64,000 nt of DNA from an uncultured Lentisphaerota bacterium (GCA_900320095.1 ONQZ01000031.1:1-64000); one strand, 5' to 3'; numbered from the stretch's first letter, positions 25,200 to 34,627 are shown. Program-made: numbers and translations. Notes: generated by a model from the sequence alone, not told the origin.

Positions 25200-28100
25200 C
25201 TAACGCTCCGGCACATTTGTCCTGCCGCTTACGCGATCACGGTCCAGTTCATGTCGACGCCGCGCCTTCGCATCGCCGTTGTAGTCGCCCGCGCCGACCA
25301 CGAACCAGTCGGACGCGTTGAGCTGGCCGAGCTGCATCCAGCTCGTGACCGAGTTGACGCCATCGATCCACATGGCCACGATGCCGGTTTCGGCGTGGAA
25401 TGCGACGATGTCGTCCTTGCCGTCGCCCGCGAAGTCGCCGATGGCGCGGACTTCCCATCCGCTGTCGGACACGCCGAGGCTGGTCCACGTGCCGCCGATG
25501 TCGATCGCGTGGTATTCCGCGCCGGAATTGTGCGACATCACGACCTGGTCCTTGCCGTCGCCGTTGAAGTCGCCGCAGCCGATGAGCGTCCAGGTCGCGT
25601 CGAATCCGCTGCCCATGCTCACCCAGTTCTCGGTGCCGTCGGTCCACACGCCGAGCGCTCCGAGTTGGTACGTATACCACACGATCGAATTCCTGCCGGC
25701 GTTTCCGGTCAGATTTCCGACCGTGTTCTTCCAGTCGATGTTGTCCTCATACGCGCCGTGGATGCCCGCCTCGCTGGTGACGTTGCCGAACAGGACCGAA
25801 TCCGCCTTGCCGTTCGCATTCATGTCGTGGCAGCCGAGGTTGTCCCATTCGGCGGGATGATTGCTGTTGGCTGACTGCCAGGTGTTCGTGCCGTTCATCC
25901 AGTAGCCGTGAGCATAGTTGTTTCCCGTCCAGACGAACATGACATCGCTGATGCCGTTGCCGTCGATGTCGCTCTTCGCGGACCCGGCCGGTGCCGCCGC
26001 GCCGACCGTGACGGAGAGGACGCTGTCGCTGTCGAGGTCGAGCCTGTAGTTCACGCCGCCGATGTTCGTTGTCTGACCGACCTTGAGCGTGCCGAAGGCG
26101 TCGCCGTAGATATTCTGGACGGTGATGGTCTCGTTGAATCCGGACGCGTTGTCCGCCAGCTTGTAGGTGCCCTTCGTCTGGGACGCGCTGACCGTGAGCG
26201 TGAAGGTCACGCCCTTGTTCTTCGCGTAGTAGAGGTTCTGCAGGACAGGCTTCGTGCTGCCCGCGCTCGTATTGAAGATGTTGATGTCCGCGATGCCGCC
26301 GGAGGAGAACGTGATCCCGTAGCAGTCGTAATATCCGGTGACCTTGCCGCCGGCCTTGACGTCGAAGAAGTTGAGCAGCGCGCCGCTGGATACCTTCATC
26401 ACGCCGCCGCTTCCGACCGTGCAGCTGAGCGCGATCGCGCTGTTGTTCAGCGTCACGCTGCCGCCCTGGCTGATCGCGGTTTTGAGGAACGATCCGCCGG
26501 AGTACACGTCGACCGTGCCGTTGTACACGGTGCATCCGCCGGCGACACCGTATGCGGAAACGGCCAGCCAGCCGCCGCTGCTCACGCTCAGCCCGGTCGC
26601 ACTCCCGCCGTAGCTGACGACCGCCGATCCGTAAACATTGCCGGAACCGGCCGACCCGCCGCTGTTCACGCTCAGAATCCCGCCTCTCTGGACGTAGGCG
26701 CTGCCGAGTTTGCCCTGGTTCAGGTTGATGCGGCCGCCGGAGCTGATCGTGGCGGTCCCCACACTGCCTCCGCTGGAGACCTGCAGGGGACACCCGGAAC
26801 CGACGTTCGCGGAGAAGATCGTGCCGTTCACCACGCCGAGTGCGCCGGAGCTGAAATAGGCTACGGTCGCTGTGCCCCCGGACCCGACCTCGAGATTGCC
26901 GCCTCCGACGAACGCGGTACCGAGCTTGCCGCCGCTGGAGACGCCGATCGTGGCGCTGCCCGACCCGCCGGAATTCGGTATGATCCACCCGCTGATTACG
27001 GAACCGCCGGACATGATCCCCAGGTGGGCGTTCGGGTGGACGAAGACTTCCGTCGCCGTCGTGCCGGAGAAAACGTACATCTTTCCCATCGTGCCCGAGA
27101 GCGGCTGGACCGTCGCCGAGCTCATCACGCCGCCGCCGGAGGCGAAGAACACGCCGCCGGAAATCAACGCCTTCGCTCCGTTCACGCCCGACACGTCGGC
27201 GTTGCCGCCATTGAGGTCGAATACCGCGTTCGAGACCGTTTTCCCGCCGAACCGGCCGCCGAAGATGATGATTTTGCATCCGCTGCCGACCGTGCCGCCG
27301 TACACGACGCCGCTCCCGCTGCCGCTGCTAAAGACGAATGTGGATGCGTTGGAAAAGACTTCGTTGTACGAGTAGCCGCCGGATCCGATCGAGACCACGC
27401 CCCCGTAATACTTGCCGTCGGTGCTGGAGCCTTGCAGGGACACTGCCCCGCCCGACATCACGGTCCCGGACGCAAAGCCGCCGCTGAGGACTTTTAAGGT
27501 GCCGCCAGCGGACAGCGTGGTCTTGAGCGCGGTCCCGCCGCTGGAAACATTCATCGTGGCGCTGCGGGAGAGGTAGCTCATGGAAACGATCCCGTTGTTC
27601 CAGACATCCACGCGTCCGCCGCTTGAGATGTAATTGCTTCCCGCGTATCCGCCGCTGTAGAGGTTCATGGACGCGCCGGAGTTGATTGTGTTGGAGATGG
27701 CGGTTCCGCCGGATGCGATCGTCATCTTCCCGGAGCTGTATACGCTGGTATTGTAGGCATATCCGCCTTTGTCGATATACAGGGATGCGCCGGACGATAC
27801 TTTGGTGGCGTTGGCATCTGCGGAATACACAGCCATATAGGCTCCTTTATATTTCACATCAATGCCGCGCGCATAGCCTCGATAAAACGAGTCTCCGCTT
27901 ACAATCAGCTTGGCATCACTCCTTAATTCAAAATCGTATACATTTCCCCCGGAAACACGCACGATCCCACCCGAGGAAGCGGTGCCGCGACTTAATGTCG
28001 ATCCCTCCCGGAAGGAAACATCGGCGCCACTTTCAAAATAGCCATATGTTACGTGTCCCCCCAATAAAACAACCAATTGCGTGCCGGAATCGAAGAAGTC

Positions 28101-28271
28101 TGCATCCAAGTAACCGCCGCTGCTGACATAAACACTCGCGCCGGAACTTACCAGAGCTCTGACGCTCCCGCCGGATTCCACGATCATGATCGCCTGATCG
28201 CTGATGTGGTAAACGTCGCTCGTGTATTTGCTGATGGTGTTAATTCCCCAGGAAAGATAAACCTGCGCCAT
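25200..28271 (-). CDS. AIDA-like/FG-GAP repeat protein, probable type I secretion cargo, C-terminus frameshifted
   Basis: A 1,023-residue protein. Residues 1 to about 720 are a run of degenerate repeats of about 20 residues, built on SSGG/SGGS turns, predicting a long beta-solenoid. After a linker, FG-GAP/VCBS-like blades with calcium-loop motifs follow (DIDGNGISD, DMNANGKAD, DFNGDGKDQ, DYNGDAKA). There is no signal peptide, and HlyD and ABC exporter genes follow on the same strand upstream of it in map order, which suggests type I secretion. The last 20 residues are out of frame. The original ending GVDMNWTVIA survives in another frame, and about 28 residues present in the paralogue at 2-112 are missing near 25,260. 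The ATG has an AAAGGA ribosome site. Confidence 0.82.
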   Translation of the reverse strand: MAQVYLSWGINTISKYTSDVYHISDQAIMIVESGGSVRALVSSGASVYVSSGGYLDADFFDSGTQLVVLLGGHVTYGYFESGADVSFREGSTLSRGTASSGGIVRVSGGNVYDFELRSDAKLIVSGDSFYRGYARGIDVKYKGAYMAVYSADANATKVSSGASLYIDKGGYAYNTSVYSSGKMTIASGGTAISNTINSGASMNLYSGGYAGSNYISSGGRVDVWNNGIVSMSYLSRSATMNVSSGGTALKTTLSAGGTLKVLSGGFASGTVMSGGAVSLQGSSTDGKYYGGVVSIGSGGYSYNEVFSNASTFVFSSGSGSGVVYGGTVGSGCKIIIFGGRFGGKTVSNAVFDLNGGNADVSGVNGAKALISGGVFFASGGGVMSSATVQPLSGTMGKMYVFSGTTATEVFVHPNAHLGIMSGGSVISGWIIPNSGGSGSATIGVSSGGKLGTAFVGGGNLEVGSGGTATVAYFSSGALGVVNGTIFSANVGSGCPLQVSSGGSVGTATISSGGRINLNQGKLGSAYVQRGGILSVNSGGSAGSGNVYGSAVVSYGGSATGLSVSSGGWLAVSAYGVAGGCTVYNGTVDVYSGGSFLKTAISQGGSVTLNNSAIALSCTVGSGGVMKVSSGALLNFFDVKAGGKVTGYYDCYGITFSSGGIADINIFNTSAGSTKPVLQNLYYAKNKGVTFTLTVSASQTKGTYKLADNASGFNETITVQNIYGDAFGTLKVGQTTNIGGVNYRLDLDSDSVLSVTVGAAAPAGSAKSDIDGNGISDVMFVWTGNNYAHGYWMNGTNTWQSANSNHPAEWDNLGCHDMNANGKADSVLFGNVTSEAGIHGAYEDNIDWKNTVGNLTGNAGRNSIVWYTYQLGALGVWTDGTENWVSMGSGFDATWTLIGCGDFNGDGKDQVVMSHNSGAEYHAIDIGGTWTSLGVSDSGWEVRAIGDFAGDGKDDIVAFHAETGIVAMWIDGVNSVTSWMQLGQLNASDWFVVGAGDYNGDAKARRRHELDRDRVSGRTNVPER

Positions 28272-28316
28272 TTTGGATTCCTTTCGGTTGGTTGATTATG
28301 GTTAAAACAAATTGGA

Positions 28317-28405
28317 TGAGCGGTAGCCGGGCTGGTTGTGAACTGAATATGAGCCGATTGTGAGCTGATTTTGAGTTTGTTTTTGAGTCGATTATGAACG
28401 TGACC
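28317..28405 (-). repeat. Eight degenerate 11-bp tandem repeats in the AIDA-like gene leader
   Basis: Read on the plus strand, units of 11 bp begin with TGAG or TGAA (TGAGCCGATTG, TGAGCTGATTT, TGAGTCGATTA and others), with one extra base between the sixth and seventh. They lie between the promoter (28,419-28,447) and the start codon, so they belong to the transcribed leader. Eleven bp is about one helical turn. Confidence 0.65.
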
Positions 28406-28418
28406 GGATTTTTTTCAT

Positions 28419-28447
28419 AATATACAAGTGCTTTTTGCATATTTCAA
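28419..28447 (-). promoter_or_regulatory. Promoter for the AIDA-like gene
   Basis: TTGAAA (28442-28447) and TATATT (28419-28424) on the minus strand, 17-bp spacer. The start of transcription near 28,412 leaves a leader of about 140 nt. Confidence 0.75.
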
Positions 28448-28567
28448 GCCCAGTTTGTTTTTTTTGAATTATACAAATATCTTTTTAATGAGCAAAAAAC
28501 ATATCCCGGGGATTTCGCACACGCGTGTGCAAAATCTTACATGGTCGCATATTCGCGCCATGCACGC

Positions 28568-28607
28568 AAAAAGAAACCGCCGCCCCCGGTTTTCGCGGGA
28601 ACGGCGG
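28568..28607 (-). terminator. Rho-independent terminator after the HlyD-like gene
   Basis: A 12-bp GC stem (28,577-28,588 with 28,596-28,607) with a 7-base loop is followed on the minus strand by TTTCTTTTT. It separates the exporter operon from the AIDA-like gene. Confidence 0.75.
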
Positions 28608-28661
28608 AAAGGTTCGGCGGACGTTTTTTTGATACGCGCCCGCCGGTATGTCCGGAGCGGA

Positions 28662-30068
28662 TTACGGCTCGCGTGCGGATTCGTCAAGCGCCTTTTTGAA
28701 GGGGTTGAGGATGTAGTTGATGACGGTGCGGTCACCGACCTTGATTTCGGCGTTGACGGTCATGCCGGGACGGATCTTCGCGCCCTTTGCCCAGCCGATG
28801 AAATCGCCGGGCTCAAGCTCGATGCGCGCCTGATAGGTCGCACCGCGCGCCATCTTGCTGAGGCGTCCGCCGGCGTCGCTCATCATGCTGTCCTCTGTCA
28901 TCATGCGTTCGTTTCCGGTGAAGGCGTCTTCGGAGATGTAGGTGATCTTGCCGTCGCGCGTACCGCACTGCTGGAAGGGATAGGTGTCGAACTTGACGCG
29001 GCAGGTCTGGCCGACGCGGACCCAGCTGATGTCCTTGGCGGGGATGTTGACCTCGACCTCGATCTTGTCTTCGAGGGGGATCAGCGTGATCAGGGACTCG
29101 GCCTCGCGGACGGCGGAGCCTTCCTGGAACGGGGCGATCTCGTGGACGACGGCGTCGCACGGCGCGCGGAGCTCGGTGTACTCGACCATCTGCTTCGTCT
29201 GGACTTGCTGCTTTTCCAGGGAGCTGATGTTGCGGTCGACCTCGACGAGCTCCTCGTAGATCTGGCGGTGCCAGTCGCTGATGAAAGCATCGCGTTCCGC
29301 TTCGACGGACTTGATCGCCTGTTCGTTCTCGACGATGGAGACTTTTTGCTGGTCGACGGAGATGGCGGTCTCGATGACCTGGACCTGGATGTTCAGGTAG
29401 TCGCGGAGACTGACCACGCGGGTGTCCTCGAAGCCCTTCATCATTTCCTCGATCTCGTCGAGTTTGCCCTTGCGGGCCTCGAACTTTTCCATGGAGATAT
29501 GGAGCTGTTCCAGCGTCTTCTGGTAGCGCGCCAGCGTGGCGTCGTAGGAGAGGAGCTTTCCGTTGTAGGAGTTCTTGCGCGCCTCGAAGGCGTTGTGCTG
29601 AAGGATCTCGAAGGTGTTCGGGTCCGAGGGGAGCGGGAACGGCTTGTCGTAGCCTTCGATCTCCGCCTTGAGGCGGTCGCGGTGCGCCCGGAACGCCTTG
29701 AGCTGTTCCGTGATGCGTTCCATCTCGGCCTTGTTGTTGGTCTGGTCGAAGGAGAAGAGCAGGTCGCCTTCCTTCACTTCCTGGCCGGTGCGGACGTGCA
29801 CCTTTTCGATGGTGGCGCGTTCGAAGGGCTTCATGACGATGTTCGGGCGCTCGGTGACGATCTTGCCGGGTGCGACGACGACCTTGTCGACGTGGGCATA
29901 GCAGGCCCAGACGATGAAGCCGATGACGAGGAAGATGATGATGTACCAGATGATGTGGAGCGGGATCGGAGGCGCGTGGGTCTCCAGCATGATGGCATCA
30001 GGCTGGAAATCCTGCGCGGATTTCATGCTCTTGACGGGCAGATTGGTGTTCGGATTGTTATTGCTCAT
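28662..30068 (-). CDS. HlyD-family membrane fusion protein (type I secretion adaptor)
   Basis: A 468-residue adaptor. One membrane helix near residues 35-57 (IPLHIIWYIIIFLVIGFIV) precedes a barrel-sandwich/lipoyl half-motif (IEKVHVRTGQEVKEGDLLF). A long alpha-hairpin (about 120-310) follows, then the second lipoyl half (APCDAVVHEIAPFQEG) and a beta-barrel. Length and order fit HlyD/PrtE proteins, which link an ABC exporter to a TolC-type duct. The start overlaps the exporter stop by 11 bp, so they form one operon. The outer-membrane partner may be the TolC-like lipoprotein at 10.1-11.6 kb, which is unlinked. Confidence 0.92.
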   Translation of the reverse strand: MSNNNPNTNLPVKSMKSAQDFQPDAIMLETHAPPIPLHIIWYIIIFLVIGFIVWACYAHVDKVVVAPGKIVTERPNIVMKPFERATIEKVHVRTGQEVKEGDLLFSFDQTNNKAEMERITEQLKAFRAHRDRLKAEIEGYDKPFPLPSDPNTFEILQHNAFEARKNSYNGKLLSYDATLARYQKTLEQLHISMEKFEARKGKLDEIEEMMKGFEDTRVVSLRDYLNIQVQVIETAISVDQQKVSIVENEQAIKSVEAERDAFISDWHRQIYEELVEVDRNISSLEKQQVQTKQMVEYTELRAPCDAVVHEIAPFQEGSAVREAESLITLIPLEDKIEVEVNIPAKDISWVRVGQTCRVKFDTYPFQQCGTRDGKITYISEDAFTGNERMMTEDSMMSDAGGRLSKMARGATYQARIELEPGDFIGWAKGAKIRPGMTVNAEIKVGDRTVINYILNPFKKALDESAREP

Positions 30069-32708
30069 CTTCGTTAAACCCCATTTGCTGTTTCCAGAAG
30101 TCGGCGTAGATACCGCCCTGTTCGAGCAGTTCCTTGTGTGTGCCCTGTTCGATCAGGTCGCCGTGGTCCATGACCACGATCCTGTCGGCGCGGCAGAGGA
30201 CGGAGAGGCGGTGGGAAATGATGAACACCGTACGGTTTCTGGCGATCATGTTCAGATTCTTCCGGACCATGGTCTCGCTTTCCGGGTCGAGTGCGCTGGT
30301 GGCTTCGTCGAAAATGAGGAAGCGCGGGTTCGGGAGGAGCGCACGTGCGATGGCGAGTCGCTGGCGCTGTCCGCCGGAGAGGTTGGAGGCGTTTTCCTCG
30401 AGGAGGGAATCGTATCCGCGGCTCATCTTCTGGATGAATTCGTCGGCGCCGGCGAGGCGGGCGGCGTAGATGATCTCCTCCATGGTGGCGTCCTTCTTCG
30501 TGAGGGACAGGTTCTCGCGGACGGTGCCGTAGAAGAAGTAGTTGTCCTGCAGCACGATGCCGATGGCGGAACGGAGGGATGCGCGGTCGATTTCGCGGAT
30601 GTCGATGCCGTCATATTTGATGATGCCGGTCTGGAGGGGATAGAGGCCCTGGATGAGCTTGGTGAGCGTGGTCTTGCCGGAACCGGAGCGGCCGACGAGG
30701 CCGATGGTGGAGCCGGGCGAGATGTGGAGGTTGAAGTCCTTGATGACCATCGGGGTGTCCGGGGAGTAGCGGAAGTTCACGTTTTCGATGGAGAGCTCGC
30801 CCTGGAGCTGGTGGTGGAGGGAGCCGCCGACCTGCTCCTGCGGGCAGTTCATGACGACGCCGAGCATGCGGACGGAGAGGAGGGTCTGCTGGTATTCGTG
30901 GACGAGGCCGACGATGTGGACCAGCGGGCCTGTGACGCGCCCGGAGAGCATCTGGAATGCGATGAGCTTGCCGACGGTGAGCGTGCCGTCGAAGACGGCG
31001 AGGGCGCCGATCCAGATGATGGCGATGAACATGAGCTTTTCGATGAGGCCGGAGAGGGTCTTGGCGGTGATGGAGATCTGCGCCACGCGGAAGTAACGCG
31101 TGATCGCGAACGCCGCCGTGTCGTTCCACTTGCGCTGTTGCGTGGGCTCGAGCGCGAGGGATTTCACGGTGCGGATGCCGTGGATGGTCTCCACCAGCAT
31201 CGCCTGGCGCTTGCCTTCCGCCATGTACAGCTCTTCGAGGCGGTGCTGGAACGGCTTGATGAGGAGCGCGATGACCAGCGCCATCATGAATGTGAAGAGC
31301 AGCACGACGCCGGTGAGGACCGGGCTGTAGATGAAGAGGAACGGCAGGAAGACCAGGAGGGAGAGGAGTTCCAGCGCGGTGTAGAACAGGCTGCCGGACA
31401 GGAACGAACGGATGCGCTCGGTCTGCTGCATGTGCTTGATGAGCACGCCGGACGAGATGCGTTCGTAGAAGTCGACCGGGAGTCCAGGATGGCGTTGACG
31501 CAGAGCATGATGGTGACGCCGATGCCGATGGTCATGAGCGTGACCCGGCCCTCGTTTACGAGCACCTTGTCGACAACGATCTGGAAGAACAGCGGGACGA
31601 CCAGGCCGATGGCGCTGATGGCGAGGATGGCGATGGCGACCTGCGCCAGCAGGGTCCTCTGGCGGAAAAATTCCGGGATGAACCAGCGGAGGCCGAACTT
31701 CTGGTTTTCGTCGACGATGGAGTAATGCTTCTTCACGAGGACGACGCGGTTGGAGTATTTCTCCTCCCACTCCTCCTTGTTGATGAAAACGACGCTCGGA
31801 CGGTGGCCGTCTGCCACGTAGGGATCCCAGATGGCGGCCTGCTGGACCGTCTTCGGCTTGTCGTCGGCGGGAGCTTCCTCCTGCTTCGCGGCCTCGGGTT
31901 CGGGATCGGCGCCGGGGACGACCTCGTCGGACTGCTTCAGCAGGGCTTCGGTCGTGAGCTTCGGCTTGCTGTCTTCCTCGGATTTGGGATAGGCGACGCT
32001 TTCGGGGACCTCGCGGACGCCGCAGAGGACGGCGAAACGTCCGTCCTTCTTGATCGCCATGCAGGGGAACGCCGCGCCGATCTTCGGGAGCTTGTCCCAC
32101 TTGACGTGGATTTCCTTCGTTTTGTATTCGAGGTCGTCGGCGATCTTGCCGAGGAGGCGGATGGAGGGTTCGTCCTCGGAGATCGCGTATTCGTGCATCA
32201 GGCGGCCGACGTCGGTGTCGTCGCCGTAATGCTTCACGATGGAGGCGAGGCAGTAGAGGGAGGTCTGTTTGCCGTCGACCGAGCAGCCGCGCATCTCCAT
32301 GCGGATGAAGACGGCCTTGCCGGACCAGGATTTGAGGAGCTGGTCCTTCTGGAGGAACAGCATCTTGCCCTGGACTTTGGTCAGCGGATCGAACACGGCG
32401 TAGCGTTCCTGCTGGACGCCGCCCTGCAGGAGCTTGCGGATGCCGAGATACAGCACCCAGTTGCCGTTGTTGAGCTGGAGGAAGATCGGCGCGCCGAAGA
32501 AGGAGGCGAGTTCCTCGATGGTGACGTCGCCGCGGCTTTCGGGCGCGAGCCGTAACTTGTTCGCGAGCTTCAGGCAGAGTTCCAGGGGGTCTTCGACGTT
32601 TTCAAGCGCGGACAGGAAGGCGTTGAGGTCGCCCGCCTGCGGCATCATCTTGATGATCTCCTGGAAGCACAGCAGAAGTGAGTTTCTGTTGTTGGGATTT
32701 TGACTCAT
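30058..32708 (-). pseudogene. Type I secretion ABC exporter, interrupted by a deletion/frameshift near 31,480
   Basis: Two frames together encode one HlyB-like exporter. The 5' part (from 32,708) has two C39-peptidase-like domains, the second at YCLASIVKHYGDD...AVLCGV without a catalytic cysteine at the usual place, then the first two membrane helices (IAILAISAIGLVVPLFF). At about 31,480 the sequence jumps from VNAILD to LPVDFYER in another frame; about 30 residues normally between these points are missing. The 3' part has the remaining helices, Walker A GRSGSGKTT, signature LSGGQRQR, Walker B FLIFDEATSALD and ISHRLS. The start MSQNPN is set by the promoter at 32,761. Either the exporter is dead or the assembly has an error here. 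Confidence 0.85.
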
Positions 32709-32760
32709 GAGATTTCCGTATTGGTTATGAATCGTACAAAAAATGGCTCCGAATTGCACT

Positions 32761-32789
32761 AATATAGCATCATTTTGCGGGCTTGTCAA
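32761..32789 (-). promoter_or_regulatory. Promoter for the ABC exporter-HlyD operon
   Basis: TTGACA (32784-32789) and TATATT (32761-32766) on the minus strand, 17-bp spacer. It places the transcript start inside the longer upstream frame, so the ATG at 32,708 is the likely start. Confidence 0.78.
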
Positions 32790-32900
32790 GCATGCCGGAG
32801 CAAAGAATTACTATAATTTACTAAAAAGTACGTCAAAAACACGGCGGGACGCCCCCTGTCCGTGCCCGCGGCCGCGGCGGACGTTTTCGGCGGGACGTGC

Positions 32901-33668
32901 TTATTTCGCGCCGAACGGGTCCAGCAGGAGCATGGTCGCGTTGTAAAGCCCGTGGATGAACGTCGCCGCGGCGAACCACGGGAACGCGTCGGAGATCCGG
33001 CAGGGACGCTCTTTCGCGAGGCTGTCGCGCCACACGCGGCGGAGGCCCATGGCGGACACCAGCGGACACAGCATGTGCAGCGCGGTGCACATGGTCCAGC
33101 GGAACGCCATCGCCGCCGCCAGTTTTTCCGGCGTGAAATTTCTCAGGTAGATGTACTGGTAGATGAGGTTTTCCAGCACGCTGAACACCAGGCCGCCCAG
33201 CATGCCGGACAGGAAGAACTGCCAGTCGTACCGGATCGAACCGCGCATCTTTTCCAGCTGGAAGATTGCGCCGCTCTGCTTCAGCGTCTCCTCGGCGAAC
33301 GGCCCGAGGACGACGAGGACGAAGGCCCCGGCGCTCAGGAAGGATACCGCCGAAAAAATGTTGGCGATCTCATTCAGGATCACGGCGGGAACGGCGAAGA
33401 AGCCGCCCGCGACGCCCGCGACGATTGAGATAAACGGAACGACCGTGCCGGAATAACGGTTCCGTTCCCGCCGAAGCAGCTCGCGGTATTCCGTCGAATC
33501 GCCGTCGCCCACGCCCGGCTCGAACGCCGTGGAGGAATAATAGCACGATTCGGAGTCCGTGATCTCCTCCCGTGCTTCGGGCAGATCCTCCGCCTGAGGC
33601 CGCTCCCGGTTCCGTTCCGGGTGCAGCGCGACCTCGTTTTCCACGGAAAAAAGGTTTTTCCTGTTCAT
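32901..33668 (-). CDS. PrsW-family intramembrane metalloprotease-like protein
   Basis: A 255-residue protein with a polar N-terminus of about 75 residues and about six membrane helices. The family motifs are all there: PFAEETLKQ (E-E-x-x-K), FSVLENLIYQ (E-N), RWTMCTALHM (R, H) and FIHGLYNA. PrsW proteins cut anti-sigma factors or act as related CAAX-type proteases; the target here is unknown. The start ATG overlaps the TGA of the preceding YbjQ-family gene (ATGA). It is the last gene of a three-gene leftward run with the two YbjQ-type genes. Confidence 0.82.
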   Translation of the reverse strand: MNRKNLFSVENEVALHPERNRERPQAEDLPEAREEITDSESCYYSSTAFEPGVGDGDSTEYRELLRRERNRYSGTVVPFISIVAGVAGGFFAVPAVILNEIANIFSAVSFLSAGAFVLVVLGPFAEETLKQSGAIFQLEKMRGSIRYDWQFFLSGMLGGLVFSVLENLIYQYIYLRNFTPEKLAAAMAFRWTMCTALHMLCPLVSAMGLRRVWRDSLAKERPCRISDAFPWFAAATFIHGLYNATMLLLDPFGAK

Positions 33669-34168
33669 CGCGAAACCGGGACCCGGAATGCCGTCCCGTA
33701 GGCGATCAGCTCCACGCCGCCGGACTTCTTTCTCGCCTCGCCGGAATTGATCGTGGACGTTTCGAAGCGGACGTTGCAGACCGCGTTCGCGCCGAAGTGC
33801 TCCGCCTCCTGAAGCATGCGGACCAGCGCCAGACGGCGCGCGTCGGAGCACATCCCGGTGTAGCCTTTCATCTCGCCGCCGAAGAGATGTTTGAACCCCG
33901 CGACAAACGAGATGAAGTAGTTGTCGGCGATCACCACGGCTCCGCTCACAAGCGTCGCGGACGAGCTTCCTGCGGGGAACTGTTTCAGGTTCGTGAGCGG
34001 GATCCTTTTCCGGAAATACTCCTCCTGCTCCGACAGCATCTTTCTGCGTGCCCGGACGATGTTGTGCTGGGTGATCCAGGTGGCGCCCAGCAGGATCGTC
34101 GGCATGACGACGTACCAGAACAGCGTGAAGATGCCCTGCACGACGTCTTTCGTTTCACCGTTTCCCAT
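33665..34168 (-). CDS. Membrane-anchored YbjQ-like protein
   Basis: A 167-residue protein with one N-terminal membrane helix (GIFTLFWYVVMPTILLGATWI) followed by a YbjQ-like domain (GGEMKGYTGMCSDARRLALVRMLQEAEHFGANAVCNVRFETSTI). YbjQ domains form pentameric rings; their biochemical role is uncertain, although heavy-metal binding has been proposed. It starts 2 bp after the stop of another YbjQ-type gene and overlaps the PrsW-like gene by 4 bp. The tandem of a soluble and a membrane-anchored copy suggests a mixed ring docked on the membrane; that is inference. Confidence 0.78.
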   Translation of the reverse strand: MGNGETKDVVQGIFTLFWYVVMPTILLGATWITQHNIVRARRKMLSEQEEYFRKRIPLTNLKQFPAGSSSATLVSGAVVIADNYFISFVAGFKHLFGGEMKGYTGMCSDARRLALVRMLQEAEHFGANAVCNVRFETSTINSGEARKKSGGVELIAYGTAFRVPVSR

Positions 34169-34170
34169 GT

Positions 34171-34495
34171 TCAAGCCTCCGCCGGGGTGTCGGGGACGGC
34201 GACCACGGCGGTGCCGTAGGCGTAAAGCTCGGCGGCGCCCGCGGTGATGCTGCTGGTGGCGAAGCGGACATTGACGATGGCGTTGGCGTGGAGCTCCTCG
34301 GCCTGTGCGATCATGCGCGCCACGGCTTCGCGGCGGGATTCGACCAGCAGCTCGGTGTAGCCGCTGAGCTCGCCGCCCACCAGGTTCTTGAGGGATGCCG
34401 CGATGTCCCGGCCCACGTGCTTCGCGCGGACGGTGTTGCCCTGGACCAGGCCTTTGAGTCATGCCGGGGATGGTTTCGGTATTGACGACGATCAT
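34171..34495 (-). pseudogene. YbjQ-family gene with a frameshift near its start
   Basis: The frame opening at 34,495 gives MIVVNTETIPGMTQ, a normal YbjQ beginning, but the rest (GLVQGNTVRAKHVGRDIAAS..., ending VVAVPDTPAEA) lies in another frame. The switch is near 34,455, within CATGACTCAAAGGCC. A few residues usually found between these parts are absent, so a short deletion of a non-multiple of three is likely. A shorter product from an internal ATG at 34,416 would lack the first strand. It follows its own promoter (34,549-34,576) and precedes the membrane-anchored YbjQ gene by 2 bp. Confidence 0.72.
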
Positions 34496-34548
34496 GTATC
34501 AGTCTCCTTGAACGTGTTTTTTCGGGGGTGTGAAGGGGGTTGCCGTTT

Positions 34549-34576
34549 AATATAATCACCTGACAAATATAATCAA
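34549..34576 (-). promoter_or_regulatory. Promoter for the YbjQ-YbjQ-PrsW run
   Basis: TTGATT (34571-34576) and TATATT (34549-34554) on the minus strand, 16-bp spacer; back to back with the plus-strand promoter at 34,588. Confidence 0.68.
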
Positions 34577-34587
34577 GTCCGGAAACC

Positions 34588-34616
34588 TTGAAAGATGTTT
34601 ATTTGCTAAATATAGT
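34588..34616 (+). promoter_or_regulatory. Orphan rightward promoter
   Basis: TTGAAA (34588-34593) and TATAGT (34611-34616), 17-bp spacer. No rightward gene follows; the next genes on this side read leftward. A short RNA or antisense transcript starting near 34,623 is possible. Confidence 0.55.
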
Positions 34617-34627
34617 AGCGGCGGGCA

